Both the position numbers and the translations under genes were made by a program. The notes under the pieces are model-generated. The model had not been told where the DNA came from. It searched no databases and saw only the letters and a list, made by a program, of their open reading frames with translations. From PFJX01 sp044227325 (GTDB lineage: Bacteria; Pseudomonadota; Gammaproteobacteria; Burkholderiales; Thiobacillaceae): a DNA stretch of 64,000 nt. Below are positions 7,997 to 16,961 of the stretch, piece after piece. The stretch spans positions 124,001 through 188,000 of the forward strand of contig JBGAFI010000006.1 in the NCBI GenBank assembly GCA_044227325.1, read 5' to 3'. Within the stretch, counting starts at the first letter, position 1. Each line of letters starts with the position of its first letter.

Positions 7997-8977
7997 TCAG
8001 TCCGTCAGTCGTCGTTTGAATTCGCGCAAGGAACGGATGGCCCCGCCGGGCAGCAGGCTCAGGCAGGCGTAGGCCAGAGCCCGCGCGCCGGGGCGCGCCT
8101 TGAGACTGGCCAGCATGGGTGCCCGGGCCCGGTCGGGTTGTTCCGACTGGAAATACCAGTAGCCCAGCTCCCACAGGGCGTTGGCCACCAGGGCGTCGGC
8201 CTCCACGCCTTCGTTCTTGAGCTGGGGGCGGCCCCAATCCCGGATGCGTTCCATGACCCGCACCATGTCCCGCAGCAGGCGTTCGGTGTGCTGGGTGGCG
8301 TTGCTGTCGTGGAGCCGGTAGCGCACCAGCACCTCGGGCAGGCAGACCACGCCGTATTTCGCGGCGATGCGCGCCCAGAGTTCCAGATCCTCGCCATAGC
8401 GGATGGCGGTTTCGAACACGCCCACATCGTCCAGGGCCGCCTTGCGCACCATGACGCTGCTGGTGGGCAGGAAGTTGGTCCGGACCAGGCGGCTAAGGGC
8501 CTGGGGCAGGGGGGCGCCGGCCAGGTTCCGGAATTCTCCGGCCAGCCCCTGGCGCTCGAACAGGGAGGCCAGCAACACATGGTCCTCGGCGTCCACGTCG
8601 CAGCGGTCGCTGGCCACCAGGCCCACTCCGGGATGCCGCCGGAAGACGGCCAGTTGTTTTTCCAGCTTCTCCGGCAGCCAGAAGTCATCCGCGTCCAGGA
8701 AGGCCACCAGATCCCCGGTGGCCTCGGCGATGCCCTTGTTGCGGGCGGCGGAGACCCCGGCGTTGTCCTGGCGGATGTAGGTGATGCCTTCGCCCAGGCC
8801 CGCGACCACTTGGGCTGTGTCGTCCTTGGAGCCGTCGTCGACGATGAGGATCTCGTCCACCGGCCGGGTCTGCGCCCGCAGGCCGGCGATGGCCTGGGGC
8901 AGGAAGCGGGCCGCGTTGTAGGCGGGGATGACGACGCTGACGCGCAGGGGGGCGATGGGGTCGCTCGTGGCCGGCAT
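7997..8977 (-). CDS. GT2 family glycosyltransferase
   Basis: A 326-residue GT-A enzyme. RVSVVIPAYNAARFLPQAI begins the fold near residue 12, with VDEILIVDDGSKDDT, the DXD-type FLDADDFW and a later YGEDLELWARIAAKYG motif. There are no membrane segments, so it probably works in the cytoplasm on lipid-linked oligosaccharide. Its ATG follows the TAA of the large fusion gene by one base, which suggests coupled translation. Acceptor and sugar are not predictable from sequence. Confidence 0.88.
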   Translation of the reverse strand: MPATSDPIAPLRVSVVIPAYNAARFLPQAIAGLRAQTRPVDEILIVDDGSKDDTAQVVAGLGEGITYIRQDNAGVSAARNKGIAEATGDLVAFLDADDFWLPEKLEKQLAVFRRHPGVGLVASDRCDVDAEDHVLLASLFERQGLAGEFRNLAGAPLPQALSRLVRTNFLPTSSVMVRKAALDDVGVFETAIRYGEDLELWARIAAKYGVVCLPEVLVRYRLHDSNATQHTERLLRDMVRVMERIRDWGRPQLKNEGVEADALVANALWELGYWYFQSEQPDRARAPMLASLKARPGARALAYACLSLLPGGAIRSLREFKRRLTD

Positions 8978-8978
8978 T

Positions 8979-11900
8979 TTATGAATTTGTCCTGTCTTCT
9001 CGCAGGGCCGGATCCTCGGCCACCATGGCTTCCAGCTTCCGGCGCAGTCCTTCCAGGATTTCGGGATGGGCGGTGGCGACGTCGTGGAGGCAGGCCGGGT
9101 CCGCGCTCAGGTCGAACAGCTTGTATTCGACGCCGTGGCGCATGGGCTGGCGCACCAGCTTCCAGAGGGCGGTGCAGAGCATGCGGTCCTTCGCCTCGAT
9201 GACCAGGCGCTTCCAACTGCGCTTGATGGTGATGGTGCCCAGGTTCTTGTCCGGGATCTCGAGCAGGTCCGGCAGATCCGGGTAGGCGATGTGCTCCGGC
9301 TCCAGGCTGGGAACCCGGGTGAACCAGACGCCGGTCTCCGAGTAGGCCGCCAGATCCGGGACGGCCTGGGGATCGTCCAACGCGGCGCGCAGGGACACGC
9401 CCTGCATCTGGGCCGGGATGGGCAGTCCGACCAGGTCCAGGAGGGTGGGGGCGATGTCGATGCTGCGGGTGACGGCGTCGATCTGCTTGCCGCCGGCCAG
9501 GCGGGGGTCGTACAGCACAAAGGGGATGCGGGCGCCCTCGTCGATGATGACGCTGTTGCCTTGGCCCCAGGTTTCCCGCTCGAAGAATTCCATGCCGTGG
9601 TCGCTATAGACGGCGACGATGGTGTTCTGATCCAGGCCGCAGGCGGCCAGGTGGTCCAGAATGCGCTTCAGTTCGTCGTCGAAGGCTTTCACGCAGCCGT
9701 CGTAGAGGTTGAGTATCTGGTCGAAATCGAAATGGGCCTTGCCCTGGCCCTGGCGGTGCACCACCTCGAAGGGTTCGTTCAGCCCGCCCATGACGAACTT
9801 GGAGTCCCCCCGGTAATCGGGATCGGTGTAGCGGGTGTAGTAGGGATATTCAGAGCCGAAGGGGCCGTGGGTGGAGGAGATGAAGACGTTGGCGAAGAAG
9901 GGGCGGTCGCCGTCCCGGGCCAGTTCGCTGATGGCGCGCCGGGTGGCCCGGCCCAGCTTGCGGGTCATGGGAATGCCGGCGAGGAAGTAGAGTTCGGGCA
10001 GGAAGCGGTGGCCGAAGTCGTTGTGGGTGAAGAGGGACAGGAACAGGCGCAGATCCTTGGGGCCCTGGCGCAGCAGGTAGCGGATGTTCCATTGGTCCTC
10101 GGGCAGGTCCACGGTCTCGAAACCAAAGGGGAACTTGCCCAGGTCGGAGCCGCACCAGTCGCTGATGGCCAGGGTCCGGTAACCGTGGCTGGCGAGAAAG
10201 CCGGGCAGGGGGGTGGGGCCCAGGTCCGCTTCCGCAGCGGTGGCGAAGTTGTCGCGGATGCCGTGGACGTGAGGCCACCGGCTGCATAGCAGGGAGGCCA
10301 GGCTGGGGGCGGTACGGGCGCACGGCACGAAGCAGCGGGTGAGTTGGATGCCGCGGCGGGCAAGGTTATCCAGATTGGGGGTGAGATCCCGCTTGCCGCC
10401 AAGCCGGTCATGGCGCAGGGAATCCACCCCGATGAGCAGGATATTGGGCTGTTCGGCGGTCCCGGTGGATATGACGGCCGCGGGTTCCCCGGGGCTCCGC
10501 CAGATCAGGAAGTGCAGGAGGACGGCGGCGTCCATCAGCGCCAGGCCCAGGGCCGAACTGGTCTGGCCGGCCTGGAACAGGGCCCAGGCGCCGGTCAGGG
10601 CGGCCAGCAGGAAACCCGCGACCAGCAAGCCCTGGGCCCATCCGATCCGGCGCGGAGTCAGGAGCGCCCACAAGCCGAAGAAGCGGCTGGTCCGGTAATT
10701 GGAGGATGCCTCGATGCTGCCGGGTATGAACAGCAGGTGCCGGCAGAACTGGAGTCCCGTGATCAGGGCGATGCCCAGGGCGGCGAACAGGGCCTGCGCC
10801 TGGGGGGTGAGAGGGAAGGGCAGGCTGGCGGCCAGGGACTGGTAGAAGGCGACGCCGGCGAAGCCCATGGCCACGGAAACCAGCCAGGCCCACAGCGCCA
10901 GCCGGGACAGGGCATAGATTGAATAGGAGACGTTGTGCGCCATGATCTCGGCCTGCAAATGGGGGCCGGTGCGGGAAAAATGGCGCAGGGACTGGACCAG
11001 CAGGAGCAATACCCAGAGGCTGGCGACGCCCAGTATCCCCAGCAGGCCGGCCCATTCCGGCTGGCCGCCCAGGAGCAGACCGACCAGGGCGAGCAGCGGC
11101 GCAAACGCGATGCGCAGGGTCAGGCCGGCGTTGCCCTTGGGTTCACCGCGCGCGCCGAGCGCCCGGGGAGACATGCGTTCCGAGAAGCCCCGGATTTCAC
11201 CCAGGGTGGCGGCCGCCCGGATCAGATGGAAACGGCGTTTGTCCGGCCTCAGGGTGAACAGACTGGCGGCCAGGTGGGTCGCCAGCTTGCGCCAGACATA
11301 GCGTGGAATGAAGCCGATGGACTGGCCCATGCGCATCACGGCGAAGGTGCGCTTGTAGGCCAGGCGCAGCAGGAACCCCAGCTTCAGGCGTTCCGGGTCC
11401 ACGTAGTGGTACTGGAGCATGGCGGGTTCGTAATAGATGCCCTCCCCCAGGGCGATGGCCTTCTTGATGTAGGCCGTATCCTCGCCTCCCCCCAGATTGT
11501 GGCCCCGGGGCCCCAGGGAGGTGGAAAACTGGCCGACCCGTTGGATGACATGGGCGCGCATGGCCAGATTGCCGCCGCTGGGCAGATCGTCCTGTTCCAC
11601 CAGGCAACGGGCGCTGCTGCCCAGGTCGTAATTGGGGACCGGGCCCGGATAAATCCGGTAGGGGCCGTCGTTGCGGATCCAGCCAGGCTCTTGGCCGCTC
11701 CAGTCGGGCAGCAGGCGGCCGCAGAAGATGGCGTATTCGGGGTGTGTGTCGGCCGCCCGGCAAAGCTGGACGAGAAAGTCCTCGGCTACCCGCTGGTCGT
11801 CGTCCTCGAGGAAGACCAGGTCCGCCTGTAGGCGCGGCAATGCGCTGTTGAGCGCGTGGGACTTGCCGGGCACCGGTTCGGCGAACCAGGCCAGGGGCAG

Positions 11901-12098
11901 CCAGTTCCGGGCGACGGTCTGCGCCTGGTAGGCCTCCAGTTGGGCATGGGTCTCGTCGGTGCAGGCGTTGGCCGCGACCAGGATGTCTATGCGCCAGTCC
12001 GGCGGACGGCTTGCCGCATTGAGGGAAGTCAGCACGTGCGCGAGCAACTCCGCCCGGTTATGCGTGCAGATCAGCACGGTGAGGTGTTTGCCGCCCAT
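8979..12098 (-). CDS. GT2 glycosyltransferase-membrane-sulfatase-like fusion (1039 aa)
   Basis: One uninterrupted frame joins three parts. Residues 1-300 are a GT2 domain: LTVLICTHNRAELL, VFLEDDDQRV (the DXD region) and GGGEDTAY. Residues about 325-535 hold several hydrophobic membrane segments. Residues about 549-1030 are an alkaline-phosphatase-superfamily (sulfatase-like) domain: NILLIGVDSLRHDRLG (metal Asp559), SSTHGPF and YSDHGMEFFE (Asp833, His834). At the nucleophile position, where sulfatases have C/S-X-P-S-R for formylglycine, the sequence is T596-A-P-S-L. Thr is typical of phospho- or phosphoglycerol-transferring relatives rather than true sulfatases, so phosphodiester chemistry is an alternative to desulfation. 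The likely design is sugar addition inside and modification outside the membrane. It starts at ATG 12098 behind CGGAAG. Confidence 0.85.
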   Translation of the reverse strand: MGGKHLTVLICTHNRAELLAHVLTSLNAASRPPDWRIDILVAANACTDETHAQLEAYQAQTVARNWLPLAWFAEPVPGKSHALNSALPRLQADLVFLEDDDQRVAEDFLVQLCRAADTHPEYAIFCGRLLPDWSGQEPGWIRNDGPYRIYPGPVPNYDLGSSARCLVEQDDLPSGGNLAMRAHVIQRVGQFSTSLGPRGHNLGGGEDTAYIKKAIALGEGIYYEPAMLQYHYVDPERLKLGFLLRLAYKRTFAVMRMGQSIGFIPRYVWRKLATHLAASLFTLRPDKRRFHLIRAAATLGEIRGFSERMSPRALGARGEPKGNAGLTLRIAFAPLLALVGLLLGGQPEWAGLLGILGVASLWVLLLLVQSLRHFSRTGPHLQAEIMAHNVSYSIYALSRLALWAWLVSVAMGFAGVAFYQSLAASLPFPLTPQAQALFAALGIALITGLQFCRHLLFIPGSIEASSNYRTSRFFGLWALLTPRRIGWAQGLLVAGFLLAALTGAWALFQAGQTSSALGLALMDAAVLLHFLIWRSPGEPAAVISTGTAEQPNILLIGVDSLRHDRLGGKRDLTPNLDNLARRGIQLTRCFVPCARTAPSLASLLCSRWPHVHGIRDNFATAAEADLGPTPLPGFLASHGYRTLAISDWCGSDLGKFPFGFETVDLPEDQWNIRYLLRQGPKDLRLFLSLFTHNDFGHRFLPELYFLAGIPMTRKLGRATRRAISELARDGDRPFFANVFISSTHGPFGSEYPYYTRYTDPDYRGDSKFVMGGLNEPFEVVHRQGQGKAHFDFDQILNLYDGCVKAFDDELKRILDHLAACGLDQNTIVAVYSDHGMEFFERETWGQGNSVIIDEGARIPFVLYDPRLAGGKQIDAVTRSIDIAPTLLDLVGLPIPAQMQGVSLRAALDDPQAVPDLAAYSETGVWFTRVPSLEPEHIAYPDLPDLLEIPDKNLGTITIKRSWKRLVIEAKDRMLCTALWKLVRQPMRHGVEYKLFDLSADPACLHDVATAHPEILEGLRRKLEAMVAEDPALREDRTNS

Positions 12099-12257
12099 GG
12101 CTAGCTTCCGTCAGGGATGACGATGGGTTTCACGCCCGCTCTCGCGTCGGGCCCGGGATGGCAGCCGACGCCAAAAGCAACCTGGGGCAGCGATGGTCGT
12201 TTCCCCCCTGGCCGCGGACCTTGGGCGGAATGGGGGCGCTCGGCGGGGATGTGGACC

Positions 12258-13208
12258 TCATCGGATTCCGATCATGCGCGGGACTTTCCGCAGTTGAAAA
12301 CGCAGCGCGTGGAACGACCAGCGGTAGCGTTCCCGCATGGTTGGCGTGGCCGAGCCGCCCAGGCGCGGGCGAAGCAGGCGAACCGTCGATGCAAGGGATT
12401 GCTCGAGGTTGCTTTGGAACACCATGAAGCCGTGCGGCGCGTCGTGACTGAACAGCTCGTCGAGCATTCCGGGCGCCAAGGCGCGCAGTTGTTCGGCGGA
12501 CCACAGCGACGCTTTCGCATAGGGGATTTTTTCGCTGTCCGAATAGAATTTTCCCGTCTCGCCGCGCATCAATAGATAGACCCAATAAAGGGAATATTCG
12601 GACCAACGCAACTGATGCATATCCAGCAGGGCGACCGCCCAATCCTTGTCCGGATATTTCTGGGTCAGGAAGGCGATCAGCCCAAGGACGGAGGGGGCGT
12701 GCAGGAGAGCGGGAGTCACGCCGATGACCGGCTGTTCGTCGGCGATGTCCAGGTCGCCGCCCAGGACCTGCCGACTCCCGTCCCACCATTTCCTGTGGTA
12801 TTCGGCCGGTTCCTTCTGCCAAATGGCCTTGCCCTCGTGGAACAGGAAGTCCTCGGTCACCGGGCGCGTGCACAAAACATCGGCATCGAGGGTCAGGTAC
12901 CAGTCCGTGTGGATGTGGCCGGCCACCGCCAGTTTGAGGGCCTGCTGCTTGTACCAGCCCCGGGAGTTGGCAATGCTGGGACAGATGAGGCCCTCGTCGA
13001 TGACGCGAACGGGCAATGCGGCGTCACCGGCCAGGGCGGTCCGACATTCGGCCAGATTCTCGCCCGGCGTGATGACCAGCAACTCGTGAACGAGCCCGTG
13101 ACTCAGGAAATGCTTGATGGACGGCAAGCCGATCGCGATGAAGCGGTCGAGGTCCGATACCAGCCGGTCTGGGTCGATTCGAAGGGCGAGTACGAGGGTT
13201 ATTTGCAT
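12258..13208 (-). CDS. DUF6492-like putative glycosyltransferase
   Basis: A 316-residue protein starting MQITLVLALRIDPDRL at ATG 13208, with GGA just upstream; an in-frame TTG lies nine bases earlier. It has GWYKQQALKLAVAG and, shortly after, YLTLDADVLCTRPV, whose DXD looks like a GT-A nucleotide-sugar site. I associate the GWYxQQxLKL plus DXD pattern with the DUF6492 family, which is glycosyltransferase-like; this is recognition by eye. Other features are WQKEPAEYHRKWWDG and an Arg-rich C-terminus. It stands alone between two 80-160-base gaps but points the same way as the series, so a role in the same glycan is likely. Confidence 0.7.
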   Translation of the reverse strand: MQITLVLALRIDPDRLVSDLDRFIAIGLPSIKHFLSHGLVHELLVITPGENLAECRTALAGDAALPVRVIDEGLICPSIANSRGWYKQQALKLAVAGHIHTDWYLTLDADVLCTRPVTEDFLFHEGKAIWQKEPAEYHRKWWDGSRQVLGGDLDIADEQPVIGVTPALLHAPSVLGLIAFLTQKYPDKDWAVALLDMHQLRWSEYSLYWVYLLMRGETGKFYSDSEKIPYAKASLWSAEQLRALAPGMLDELFSHDAPHGFMVFQSNLEQSLASTVRLLRPRLGGSATPTMRERYRWSFHALRFQLRKVPRMIGIR

Positions 13209-13296
13209 GGTATCCAAGTGCGATTGCCGGCGCTTTCAGTGCCCGTCGAGCAAATAAGTAAAAGATTTTGATGAATTTTGAAATCGATGGCGAGGG

Positions 13297-14220
13297 TTAG
13301 TGCCTTTTCCTACGGGAGTAGCCGACGATGTTTCCCCAGGCATGGGCGGCCGTCATGGCCTGCCGCAGCCGCCCCTTGCCCTGGCCGAGGTAGAGGGACA
13401 AGGACTTGCCGCATTGGCTGAGAAATTTGCTCGCCAGGAAGGGCGGAATGCCGGCGACGGTGCGCGGGTAGTCCGGCAACACGTGCTCGCCTTCCTGGAG
13501 TCCCGCCCGGTAATGCAGCCGCAGGAAATAGGAGCGCTTCAGGCGCCAGGGCTCGACAAAGTGGAAGACCGCCATGTCTGGCCGGTAACGAATCTTGACG
13601 CCCCGCTCCAGCAAGGCACGGAACATGATGGCGTCCTCGCCGCCGCCAATGTCCGCTCCCTCCCGGTTATAGCGGCGATCGAAGCGCAGGGACGGATCGT
13701 CCCGGAACAGGCGCATGTCGTAGGCGATGTTGGCCGTCCACACGGGCGTGTCTTCCCGCTCGATCCAGAAGGCCTGGGGGCTATGGTCCACCTCCGCCAG
13801 AAACCCGAGCAGTTCGTCTTCCAGCCAGCCGGGGCGCGCATGAGGGGTGAAGTCCACCTGCACCCGGCCGCCGGCGCATTGGGCGCCCTCGTTCAGCAGG
13901 GCATCGCAGGCGGCGGCCAGCAGGCCGGGTTGGGGCATCTCGTCATCGTCGATGAAGACCAGGATGTCGCTGTCCAGGGATTCCTCGATGGCGCGGTTGC
14001 GCGCCGGCACGATGCCCTGGGCCGTCTCGGTGACCACGCGCAGGGCGGGGCCGGGCTGCCGGGACAACTGTTCCAGCACTTCCAGGGTGTTGTCCGGGCT
14101 GTTGTTGTTGACCGCGAGAAGGTCGAAGGGATGCGGGCAGGATTGCGCCCGCATGGCGGCCACCAGGTCCGGGAGTCGATCGGCACGCTTGTACGTGCAG
14201 AAGGCGTAGGTCAGTTTCAT
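13297..14220 (-). CDS. GT2 family glycosyltransferase
   Basis: I placed the start at ATG 14220 (MKLTYAFCTYKRADRL), which gives the normal N-terminus of the fold. The frame stays open upstream but overlaps the previous gene. The 307-residue enzyme has LLAVNNNSPDNTLEVLEQL, ILVFIDDDEMPQPGLL (DXD) and an acidic GGGEDAIMFRALLERG motif followed by VEPWRLKRSYFLRLHYRAG. These match the GT2 subgroup often found in capsule and exopolysaccharide loci. Its ATG overlaps the preceding stop (ATGA). Soluble or peripheral; sugar specificity unknown. Confidence 0.87.
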   Translation of the reverse strand: MKLTYAFCTYKRADRLPDLVAAMRAQSCPHPFDLLAVNNNSPDNTLEVLEQLSRQPGPALRVVTETAQGIVPARNRAIEESLDSDILVFIDDDEMPQPGLLAAACDALLNEGAQCAGGRVQVDFTPHARPGWLEDELLGFLAEVDHSPQAFWIEREDTPVWTANIAYDMRLFRDDPSLRFDRRYNREGADIGGGEDAIMFRALLERGVKIRYRPDMAVFHFVEPWRLKRSYFLRLHYRAGLQEGEHVLPDYPRTVAGIPPFLASKFLSQCGKSLSLYLGQGKGRLRQAMTAAHAWGNIVGYSRRKRH

Positions 14221-15161
14221 GGCGTGCGTGGGTCGGTGGAGCTGGGCTTGCGTTCCAGAAGCCGGATCAGATTCTTGTGCACGGACAGCGGCAGCAGCGA
14301 AGGTAGCATGTATTTCCAGTCGGGTGGCTTCCCGTACCCGTCCCGCATCACCCGCCTGAAGATTGCCCGGGCGGCGACCAGATCCCGGTCCCAGTAGGCG
14401 ATGTAGCCGCGTTTCAGCAGTTCGCCGCTGGTCATCTCGCGCACCTTGTCCTTGCCGAACATGTCGACGAAGCGCGGGTTCTCTTCCAGAAAGGCTTGCT
14501 GCACGGCGTAGTGGCTGAGGGCGATGCGGCCCCGGTTGCTGGTCATCTGGTTGCCGTGGAAGCGGTAGAAGGCCAGCACTTCCGGAACCAGCACCAGCCG
14601 GTTGCGGGTGGCGGCGCGGATCCACAGGGCGAAGTCCTCGCAGCTTTTCAGGGCGGGGTTGAACAGGCCGGCCGCGAACAGGACATCGCGCCGGGTCAGC
14701 GCGGCGTGCACCGGCCAGCCCACGCCTTCCACCAGCTTTTCCAGTTTGTCCGGCATGGCCTCGTAATCGGGGGGGACGTAGGGCCGCCCGCGCGGACCGG
14801 GCAGGCCCACGTTCTGCCAACCGCAATAGGCGATGCCGGCGCCCGAGCGCTCCAGAGCCTCGACCATGCGCGCCAGGAAATCCGGGGTCCACCAGTCGTC
14901 CGCGTCGAGAAAGGCGAAGGCCTCGCCGCTGGCGACGCGGATGCCCGCGTTGCGCGCGGCGGGCAGCCCGGCGTTGGCCTGGCGCACGACGCGGATGCGC
15001 TCGCCGTAACGGTCCATGATGGAGGGGGAATCGTCGGTGGAACCGTCGTCCACGACGATGATTTCCTTGTCGGCATGGCTCTGCCCCAGGGCGGAATCCA
15101 GCGTCTCCGCCAGGAACTGGCTGCCGTTGTAGCAGGGGATGATGATGGATACCCGGGTCAT
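14217..15161 (-). CDS. GT2 family glycosyltransferase
   Basis: It starts at ATG 15161 (MTRVSIIIPCYNGSQFLAE), overlapping the deacetylase stop by ATGA, and encodes 314 residues. Motifs are EIIVVDDGSTDDSPSIM, AFAFLDADDWWTPDFLARM (DXD) and SCEDFALWIRAA. This is a classic inverting GT-A glycosyltransferase of polysaccharide loci. The C-terminal quarter (ARAIFRRVMRDGYGKP...) is helical and typical of the subgroup. ATGA overlaps on both sides place it in a tightly coupled deacetylase-GT2-GT2 set. Confidence 0.88.
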   Translation of the reverse strand: MTRVSIIIPCYNGSQFLAETLDSALGQSHADKEIIVVDDGSTDDSPSIMDRYGERIRVVRQANAGLPAARNAGIRVASGEAFAFLDADDWWTPDFLARMVEALERSGAGIAYCGWQNVGLPGPRGRPYVPPDYEAMPDKLEKLVEGVGWPVHAALTRRDVLFAAGLFNPALKSCEDFALWIRAATRNRLVLVPEVLAFYRFHGNQMTSNRGRIALSHYAVQQAFLEENPRFVDMFGKDKVREMTSGELLKRGYIAYWDRDLVAARAIFRRVMRDGYGKPPDWKYMLPSLLPLSVHKNLIRLLERKPSSTDPRTP

Positions 15162-15961
15162 GATCCGCTCAGTCTGCGCAGTAGTTGGGAAGCATGCATG
15201 CCGGCCAGCCGGGGCCAGGCGATGTCGTTGGCGGCATAGGCCAGCTTGCGCGCCAGGGTGGATGCGGTGTCCGTGTTGTATACGGTGAGCCGGCGCACCA
15301 GATAGGCGTCCTTGTCCAGCAGCGCCCACCCGGATTGGGTGGTGCAGGCGTGGCGGTAGCCGGCCGCGCGGGCGGCGGCGGCGCAGCGCGCGTCGTGAAG
15401 GCCGTAGGGGTAGGCCAGACCGGCCACCGGCGCGCCCAGGATGTCCTCGATCCTGGCCTTGGAAGCCGCCAGTTCCTCACCCAGGGCGGCGTCGTCCAAC
15501 TGGGGGAGTCTGGCGTGACTCACCGTGTGGGAGCCGATTTCCATGCCGGCGGCGTGCATTTCGCGCAATTGAGCGGCGTCGAGCAGGCGCAGGCTGGGCA
15601 TGTCCGGATCGGACCAGCGCGGTGCCTGGCCGACGGAGCCGCTGACGATGAACCAGGAGGCGCGCATGCCCCGGGCGGCAAGGGCGGAGAAGGCGGGGAA
15701 ATTGTCCGCGTAACCGTCGTCGAAGGTGATGGCCACGGTGCGCGCGGCGGGTACCGCATGGCCGCCGGCGAGGTCGGCCAGGGTGACGCAATGCCAGCCT
15801 TCCGCCTTGAGGAAATCCAACTGGGCTTCGAACATCCGCCGGGATACCGCCCAGGGCCAGCGCGGACGCCCGGGCTCCGGGGCGACCGAGTGATACATGA
15901 GGGCGAGCGGCCCGCGGATGTGGGCGCGGCGGTGCAGGAGGCGGGAAAGCGTGGCGCTCAC
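15158..15961 (-). CDS. Polysaccharide deacetylase (NodB/CE4)
   Basis: The 267-residue protein carries the CE4 motifs in order: VAITFDDGYADN (catalytic and metal Asp), EIGSHTVSHARLPQL (metal HXXXH) and GLAYPYGLHD. It should remove N- or O-acetyl groups from a sugar polymer or lipid-linked repeat. I chose GTG 15961, eleven bases after GGAG; GTG 15973, which overlaps the upstream stop as GTGA, is four codons longer and equally in frame. No clear signal peptide is present, though the N-terminus is basic and amphipathic. XrtA loci usually carry a deacetylase, but this one has the general NodB shape rather than a clear XrtA-specific subtype. Confidence 0.87.
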   Translation of the reverse strand: MSATLSRLLHRRAHIRGPLALMYHSVAPEPGRPRWPWAVSRRMFEAQLDFLKAEGWHCVTLADLAGGHAVPAARTVAITFDDGYADNFPAFSALAARGMRASWFIVSGSVGQAPRWSDPDMPSLRLLDAAQLREMHAAGMEIGSHTVSHARLPQLDDAALGEELAASKARIEDILGAPVAGLAYPYGLHDARCAAAARAAGYRHACTTQSGWALLDKDAYLVRRLTVYNTDTASTLARKLAYAANDIAWPRLAGMHASQLLRRLSGS

Positions 15962-15969
15962 GAGGCGGC

Positions 15970-16935
15970 TCACTCCGGGGCCAGTCCGTGGACTTCCCGG
16001 TCGATGCGGTCCAGCACGGCCGAGTCGACGCGGGTATCGAATTTCCGCGCGAAATCCATGCCGCTCGCCATGACCCGGTCGTAGTCCGAGGCGAGGATGA
16101 CCTTGGGGCTGGGGTCGATCTTTTCGTTTTCCCAGTGGACATAGCGGCGGTTGTCGTGCCGTATCCGCAAACGCCCCGCGTCCGCGGCGCTGTGGAGGAT
16201 GCTGAGAACGCAGGATTCGTCCGGGTTCAATGTGCGCGCGTAATGGGCCAGGAACGCGGGATGGCCGCGGACGAAATCGCGCACGTATTCCAGGCTGGCG
16301 CGGGAGAAGTTGCCCCATTGCGGGCCCGCATAACAGGCTGTCTCGCGGGAGAACGGCGTCGGTACGCGGATGCCGATTCGACCCGGCAAGCCCTGCGGCA
16401 TCCAACGGTAGCGGAACACGGGGTTGAGGGCGTTGGCGCGGTTGGCCAGGTTTTGCAGCCAGGCGACAAGACCGGGAAAACGGTAGGAATAAGGGAAGTC
16501 GGGCAAGCTGTAGTAACGGAACATGTAGCGGTCGAAACCTTCGCGGGCGCGCCATATCGGGTGCCGCGCGATGGGATAGGCGGTCAGGCAGGCGTCCTCC
16601 TGCATCCGGGAAAGGTCGGCCTCGATTTCCTCGATTTTCCTGATCGGATAATCCTGGCCGGATAAAAACACCAGCCAATCGAAGGCGTGGTGTTCCAAGG
16701 CCCACAGGCAAACGTCCAGGAACAGCCGGACCTGGGAGAAATCGCCCCAATGCACGGCCACCGGGCTGGGGTACAGGAAGGTGTTGCCGATCCCGGCGAT
16801 GTCCGGGATGTCGCGGCTTTTCGCATCGTGGTGGATCAGCACGTCGCGCTCGCCGCCGCCCCGCGCCAGCAGGCGCGCCAACCTCTCCACCTGGCCGGGA
16901 TTGGTGTGGGAGGCGATGAGATAGAGCGTCTTCAT
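15970..16935 (-). CDS. Core-2/I-branching (GT14-like) glycosyltransferase
   Basis: It starts at ATG 16935 (MKTLYLIASHTNPGQVERL) with GAGGAT upstream, and has 321 residues. HDAKSRDIP, VHWGDFSQVRLFLDVCLWAL, FDWLVFLSGQDYPIRKIEEI and the late ARTLNPDESCVLSILH follow the layout of the Branch family (beta-1,6-N-acetylglucosaminyl- or xylosyltransferase-like). The SGQDYPI segment is the most characteristic. In bacteria these enzymes occur in capsule and exopolysaccharide loci and probably add a branch sugar. The stop overlaps the first possible deacetylase start (GTGA). Actual donor and linkage are unknown. Confidence 0.82.
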   Translation of the reverse strand: MKTLYLIASHTNPGQVERLARLLARGGGERDVLIHHDAKSRDIPDIAGIGNTFLYPSPVAVHWGDFSQVRLFLDVCLWALEHHAFDWLVFLSGQDYPIRKIEEIEADLSRMQEDACLTAYPIARHPIWRAREGFDRYMFRYYSLPDFPYSYRFPGLVAWLQNLANRANALNPVFRYRWMPQGLPGRIGIRVPTPFSRETACYAGPQWGNFSRASLEYVRDFVRGHPAFLAHYARTLNPDESCVLSILHSAADAGRLRIRHDNRRYVHWENEKIDPSPKVILASDYDRVMASGMDFARKFDTRVDSAVLDRIDREVHGLAPE

Positions 16936-16961
16936 GGCGGTGGCGATCCTCGTGGTGGCAC

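Noticed and set aside
6614..9202. An 862-residue plus-strand frame across the GT4 and GT2 genes
   Set aside because: Shadow composition and no domain; opposite-strand frames carry clear glycosyltransferase motifs.
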